Shown here: positions 7,107-8,928 of the stretch, piece by piece
Layout of the letters: every line of letters begins with the position of its first letter
Numbering within the stretch: position 1 is the stretch's first letter
Assembly (NCBI GenBank): GCA_045590935.1
Contig: JAZNSA010000087.1
Coordinates: forward strand, 1-8,928
From: CAKSHP01 sp045590935
Lineage (GTDB): Bacteria > Bacillota > Clostridia > UBA1381 > UMGS1253
Length of the DNA: 8,928 nt
Reading direction: 5' to 3'
Notes under the pieces: generated by a model
The model's database searches: none
The model's input: only the letters and a program-made list of their open reading frames with translations
What the model was told of the DNA's origin: nothing
Made by a program: the position numbers and the translations under genes

Positions 7107-7113
7107 CCTCTCT
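7107..7113 (-). promoter_or_regulatory. Ribosome binding site supporting the TTG start of the femX-like gene
   Basis: AGAGAGG on the - strand lies eight bases before the TTG at 7098. No other plausible start with a site is found nearby, so the TTG is accepted. Confidence 0.65.
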
Positions 7114-7161
7114 TTATCTTAATTTTTTATATATTTTTACACAATAATACCAATCTATACT

Positions 7162-7190
7162 ATTTTATACTATAACCTCAAATATGTCAA
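7162..7190 (-). promoter_or_regulatory. Promoter of the femX-alr-prfA operon
   Basis: On the - strand a perfect -35 TTGACA (7185-7190) is 17 bp from -10 TAAAAT (7162-7167). Transcription should begin near 7155, giving a leader of about 57 nt. Two direct copies of TATACTAT (7156-7163 and 7166-7173 on the + strand), spaced exactly 10 bp, cover the -10. An 11-bp palindrome, GCTTTTAAAGC (7191-7201), abuts the -35. Both are possible regulator sites, but could be chance in AT-rich DNA. Confidence 0.82.
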
Positions 7191-7257
7191 GCTTTTAAAG
7201 CAATTCTCCCTATAAAGTTTATTTTTTTTATATTATTTTTTCATTTGCCTACTTTTC

Positions 7258-7286
7258 TTGACATCATATATATAATATGTTATGAT
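7258..7286 (+). promoter_or_regulatory. Strong orphan promoter facing rightward
   Basis: A perfect -35 TTGACA (7258-7263), a 17-bp spacer and -10 TATGAT (7281-7286) with an extended TGT before the -10. The expected start is the G at 7293. No + strand gene follows before the terminator at 7492-7528, so this promoter appears to drive a non-coding RNA. It is divergent from the femX promoter, with 67 bp between the -35 boxes. Confidence 0.78.
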
Positions 7287-7320
7287 ATGCTTGTATTTTT
7301 TGATGTTTTTTACATTTAGG

Positions 7321-7430
7321 TATTCCACAGCAGTCTTTCGGCAAATGGCGTTGTAGACGGCGGTGCGGATACTGTTGTTGATGCACTTTTCGACGTGCTT
7401 GGGATACTTGTTTCCCCGCCGCAATCGACT
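7321..7430. other. GC-rich island in the 7101-7600 gene-free region
   Basis: These 110 bases are 52% GC by count (57 of 110), while the flanks are strongly AT-rich, and the edges are sharp. Read on the - strand from 7424, about 35 codons show GC of roughly 43, 40 and 74% at positions 1, 2 and 3, with many NNC codons, unlike the neighbouring genes. That frame gives a short peptide with KYPKHVEKCINNSIRTAV, which faintly recalls the recognition-helix pattern of Spo0A's C-terminal domain. The match is too weak to call. The opposite strand is also open but lacks a start codon. No ribosome binding site or full-length frame exists, so this is either the core of a structured RNA or a gene relic. Confidence 0.5.
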
Positions 7431-7491
7431 TTAGAATGTCATTTAACAAAAAAACAAAATACAGGGCAGAAGATTAATTTTATAAAAAAAC

Positions 7492-7528
7492 AGGACTGCA
7501 CGTCATCTAAACAAAAACGTGCAGTCTT
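7492..7528. terminator. Strong bidirectional terminator
   Basis: A 10-bp perfect stem, GACTGCACGT (7494-7503) with ACGTGCAGTC (7517-7526), extends by G-T and A-T pairs to 7492-7528. On the - strand the stem is followed by CTGTTTTTTT, a good terminator for the cupin gene. On the + strand it is followed by TTATTTATTATATTTT, suitable to end the candidate small RNA. Confidence 0.9.
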
Positions 7529-7574
7529 ATTTATTATATTTTATGTTTAGCAAACAAAATATGCAAATTCATTA

Positions 7575-7588
7575 TATAAAAGTAGTAC
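7575..7588. repeat. 14-bp direct repeat, copy 1 (downstream of the cupin gene)
   Basis: TATAAAAGTAGTAC here matches TATAGAAGTAGTAC at 7989-8002 in 13 of 14 positions and in the same orientation. The two copies flank the cupin gene 414 bp apart. The function is unknown. Confidence 0.6.
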
Positions 7589-7600
7589 GATTCAAACGCA

Positions 7601-7945
7601 TTAGTCTACAATAATCAACGCCATAAACTCAAGAGAGCCGCATCCGATGTTTTTTATGCCATGCCCCTGACCGCTTGTTGTATTTGTATAATCTCCTGCG
7701 TGAAGCGTAGTAATTGTTCCATTGTCGTTGTATTCCGCTGTTCCGCTTAATATATAAAAGCTTTCGCATTCGTCAGTATGAGTATGATAGCTAACTTCTG
7801 CACCCGTCCCCAAAACAACCTTTGAATACATTCGCACATTGCCAATCCTGTTATTTGCATTAATAACCTTGTCAAATTGTGCGATACCGTTTTCCGGAGA
7901 CACTTTTTTAATAATTTCTCTTTCGTTTTTTCTTGAAATACCCAT
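7601..7945 (-). CDS. Single-domain cupin protein
   Basis: The 114-residue protein is one cupin beta-barrel. Motif 1 is complete as G(X)5HXH(X)4E(X)6G: Gly48, His54, His56, Glu61 and Gly68, which should bind a divalent metal. Motif 2 is present as G(X)10H(X)3N with Gly84, His95 and Asn99; the usual proline is replaced by threonine. Such small cupins serve as sugar or metabolite isomerases, dioxygenases or ligand sensors, and the substrate cannot be told. The ATG at 7945 gives MGISRKNERE; the site upstream (AGGGAAAG) is only moderate. It lies 135 bp downstream of the amidohydrolase gene on the same strand, with its own candidate promoter, and ends in TAA before the terminator at 7492-7528. It may act in the same pathway as the hydrolase, by inference from position only. 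Confidence 0.88.
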   Translation of the reverse strand: MGISRKNEREIIKKVSPENGIAQFDKVINANNRIGNVRMYSKVVLGTGAEVSYHTHTDECESFYILSGTAEYNDNGTITTLHAGDYTNTTSGQGHGIKNIGCGSLEFMALIIVD

Positions 7946-7986
7946 TTCTTTCCCTACCTTTACAATATTTTTATATTTGCAGTTGT

Positions 7987-8016
7987 TTTATAGAAGTAGT
8001 ACAATATAGATGCCAA
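7987..8016 (-). promoter_or_regulatory. Candidate promoter of the cupin gene
   Basis: On the - strand TTGGCA (8011-8016), an 18-bp spacer and TATAAA (7987-7992) lie about 42 bp before the cupin ATG. The -10 and part of the spacer coincide with one copy of the 14-bp repeat. Confidence 0.5.
7989..8002. repeat. 14-bp direct repeat, copy 2 (in the cupin promoter)
   Basis: TATAGAAGTAGTAC is the partner of the copy at 7575-7588, with one mismatch. It overlaps the predicted -10 of the cupin promoter, so it could be a regulator site or a duplicated promoter fragment. Confidence 0.6.
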
Positions 8017-8080
8017 GTGTATTTAACAAATTTCTTCTATTTTATCATAACAAAAGTATTTTCAGGCAAACAAATTTTAT

Positions 8081-8848
8081 CTACTTAAAAACCTTTGAAA
8101 ATAATTTTTCGGCATTTTTACGGAAAATATTTTCTTTATCATCCTCGGATATAAGCGCATATTCTATTCTGCCATACTGAGAGCCAGGAGCATATGTATC
8201 GGTGCCGAATAAAATTCTTTGAGAACCCACTCTTTGTACTACATACTCTATACCTTTATTTTTAGAGCTTGCAATTCCTGACGTGTCTGCATATACATTT
8301 CCCCATTTTGAACGTTCCAATGCCTTTACATAGGAATCCTCTCCAAAAGAGCCCATATGTGCCATAATGAATGTCAAATTTTTATACTTATCAGCATATG
8401 GCAAAATATAGTCTGGATCTTCCTCAGGATGTATTTGTAATATACATGAAAATTCAGAAGCAAATGATAATATTTTATCCCCGTAATCTTTAAATGAATA
8501 TCCATGTGCAACAGGATGAAGCTTTATCCCTACACACTTGTCAGTTAAAAGCATTTTTTCCGCTTGTCTAAACGTATTTTCATTATCAGGGTCTAAAACC
8601 ACCCATTGGTATAGATTTTCAACCTTTTGAGAAATATCAAACATATAGTTATTTTCTATTTCTACTTCTTCTCTTGACAAAACAGACGAAAATGTTGAGC
8701 AAAACATTTTGTCAATATTTGCTACCTTGTTAACTTTGTTTAGGTAATCAAGAGTTGCATCATAAAGAAGACTATCGGGATTAGAATCAAATCGACTATT
8801 ATGATTTATGTGTGTATGCGTATCTACTGCAATAACTTTATTTTCCAT
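8081..8848 (-). CDS. Amidohydrolase-family (amidohydrolase 2 type) metal-dependent hydrolase
   Basis: The 255-residue protein is a TIM-barrel metal hydrolase or decarboxylase of the amidohydrolase superfamily. Metal-binding features appear in order: HxH on strand 1 (His11 and His13 in DTHTHI), GIKLHP with Lys109 and His111, His140 in LQIHPEED, His164 in MAHMG and Asp216 in LFGTDTYA. The C-terminal NIFRKNAEKLF is the usual closing helix, where a metabolite hydrolase often has NAxRLF. No signal peptide is seen, so it is cytosolic. Substrates in this group vary widely, so none is assigned. The ATG at 8848 is preceded by GGAAGGCGG at about nine bases. The gene ends with TAG, an RF1-read stop. No convincing promoter is visible in the last 80 bases of the window, and no strong terminator separates it from the cupin gene. 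Confidence 0.9.
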   Translation of the reverse strand: MENKVIAVDTHTHINHNSRFDSNPDSLLYDATLDYLNKVNKVANIDKMFCSTFSSVLSREEVEIENNYMFDISQKVENLYQWVVLDPDNENTFRQAEKMLLTDKCVGIKLHPVAHGYSFKDYGDKILSFASEFSCILQIHPEEDPDYILPYADKYKNLTFIMAHMGSFGEDSYVKALERSKWGNVYADTSGIASSKNKGIEYVVQRVGSQRILFGTDTYAPGSQYGRIEYALISEDDKENIFRKNAEKLFSKVFK

Positions 8849-8928
8849 AATTTAACCGCCTTCCAATAAACCTTTTTCTGCAAATTAAACAATCGAACTA
8901 CTTAATAAATTACCGTTAATGTGCGTTA

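Larger units (their letters stand above)
7293..7530 (+). ncRNA. Candidate small non-coding RNA, family unknown
   Basis: The stretch from the predicted start G7293 to the end of the terminator is about 238 nt with no credible ORF on this strand. The 5' end can form a long closing helix with a downstream segment. GUAUUUU (7293-7299) pairs with AAAAUAC (7456-7462), and GUUUUUU (7305-7311) pairs with the A-run and C at 7449-7455. ACAUU (7312-7316) then pairs with AAUGU (7435-7439). Enclosed is a GC-rich core in which CAGCAGU (7328-7334) can pair with ACUGUUG (7371-7377) and CGGCGG (7358-7363) with CCGCCG (7416-7421). The last two cross, as in a pseudoknot. GC enrichment inside AT-rich DNA is typical of structured RNA genes. 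A 6S-like RNA is one option because of the terminal helix, but I do not recognise its conserved bubble. A decayed protein gene is the main alternative. Confidence 0.42.

Noticed and set aside
7233..7449. Two overlapping short - strand frames of about 60 codons in the GC-rich island
   Set aside because: Neither has a ribosome binding site or a convincing start. One opens with TTG just after an in-frame stop, and both run into AT-rich low-complexity sequence. Treated as island content, not genes.
8041..8090. Hairpin AAGTA/TACTT after the amidohydrolase gene as a terminator
   Set aside because: Five A-T-rich pairs around a loop of more than 20 bases are not convincing.

Overview
The window reads as chromosome from a low-GC Firmicute, most likely a member of the Clostridia. 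The evidence is strongly AT-rich DNA, AGGAGG-type ribosome binding sites, TTG start codons used alongside ATG, near-consensus TTGACA/TATAAT promoters, U-tailed hairpin terminators and a TPP-riboswitch-controlled ECF-type thiamine transporter. No transposase, integrase, phage gene or CRISPR array is visible.

Layout. Bases 2-823 (+) are the C-terminal 273 codons of a D-3-phosphoglycerate dehydrogenase (serA) that starts outside the window, closed by a strong terminator. Bases 917-1660 (+) encode a small multi-spanning membrane protein of the DUF1624/HGSNAT-catalytic acyltransferase family. A bidirectional terminator separates it from thiT (1768-2316, -). The thiT leader contains a consensus promoter, a TPP riboswitch and an intrinsic terminator. 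Bases 2623-3741 (-) encode an unrecognised lipoprotein with its own promoter. Bases 7098-3851 (-) form a tight three-gene operon: a FemABX-family peptidoglycan bridge aminoacyltransferase, a divergent alanine-racemase-fold enzyme and release factor 1 (prfA). Bases 7101-7600 hold no convincing protein gene. They carry the femX promoter (-), a very strong divergent promoter (+), a GC-rich island and a strong hairpin terminator, which together look like an uncharacterised small RNA unit of about 240 nt. The right end has a one-domain cupin (7601-7945, -) and an amidohydrolase-family metal hydrolase (8081-8848, -).

How the genes fit together. serA serves serine biosynthesis. ThiT captures thiamine and needs an ECF energising module encoded elsewhere, with the TPP switch expected to stop its transcription when TPP is plentiful. 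The femX-like and alr-like genes overlap by 41 bp, so they are probably translationally coupled and act together on peptidoglycan precursors. The racemase-like protein appears to lack several usual active-site residues, so its substrate is open. prfA follows 13 bp later with no prmC gene beside it. The cupin and amidohydrolase could belong to one small-molecule pathway, but nothing here names the substrate.

The items most worth following up are the orphan transcription unit at 7258-7530 and the atypical racemase in the femX-alr-prfA operon. All calls were made by eye from the sequence, without database searches.
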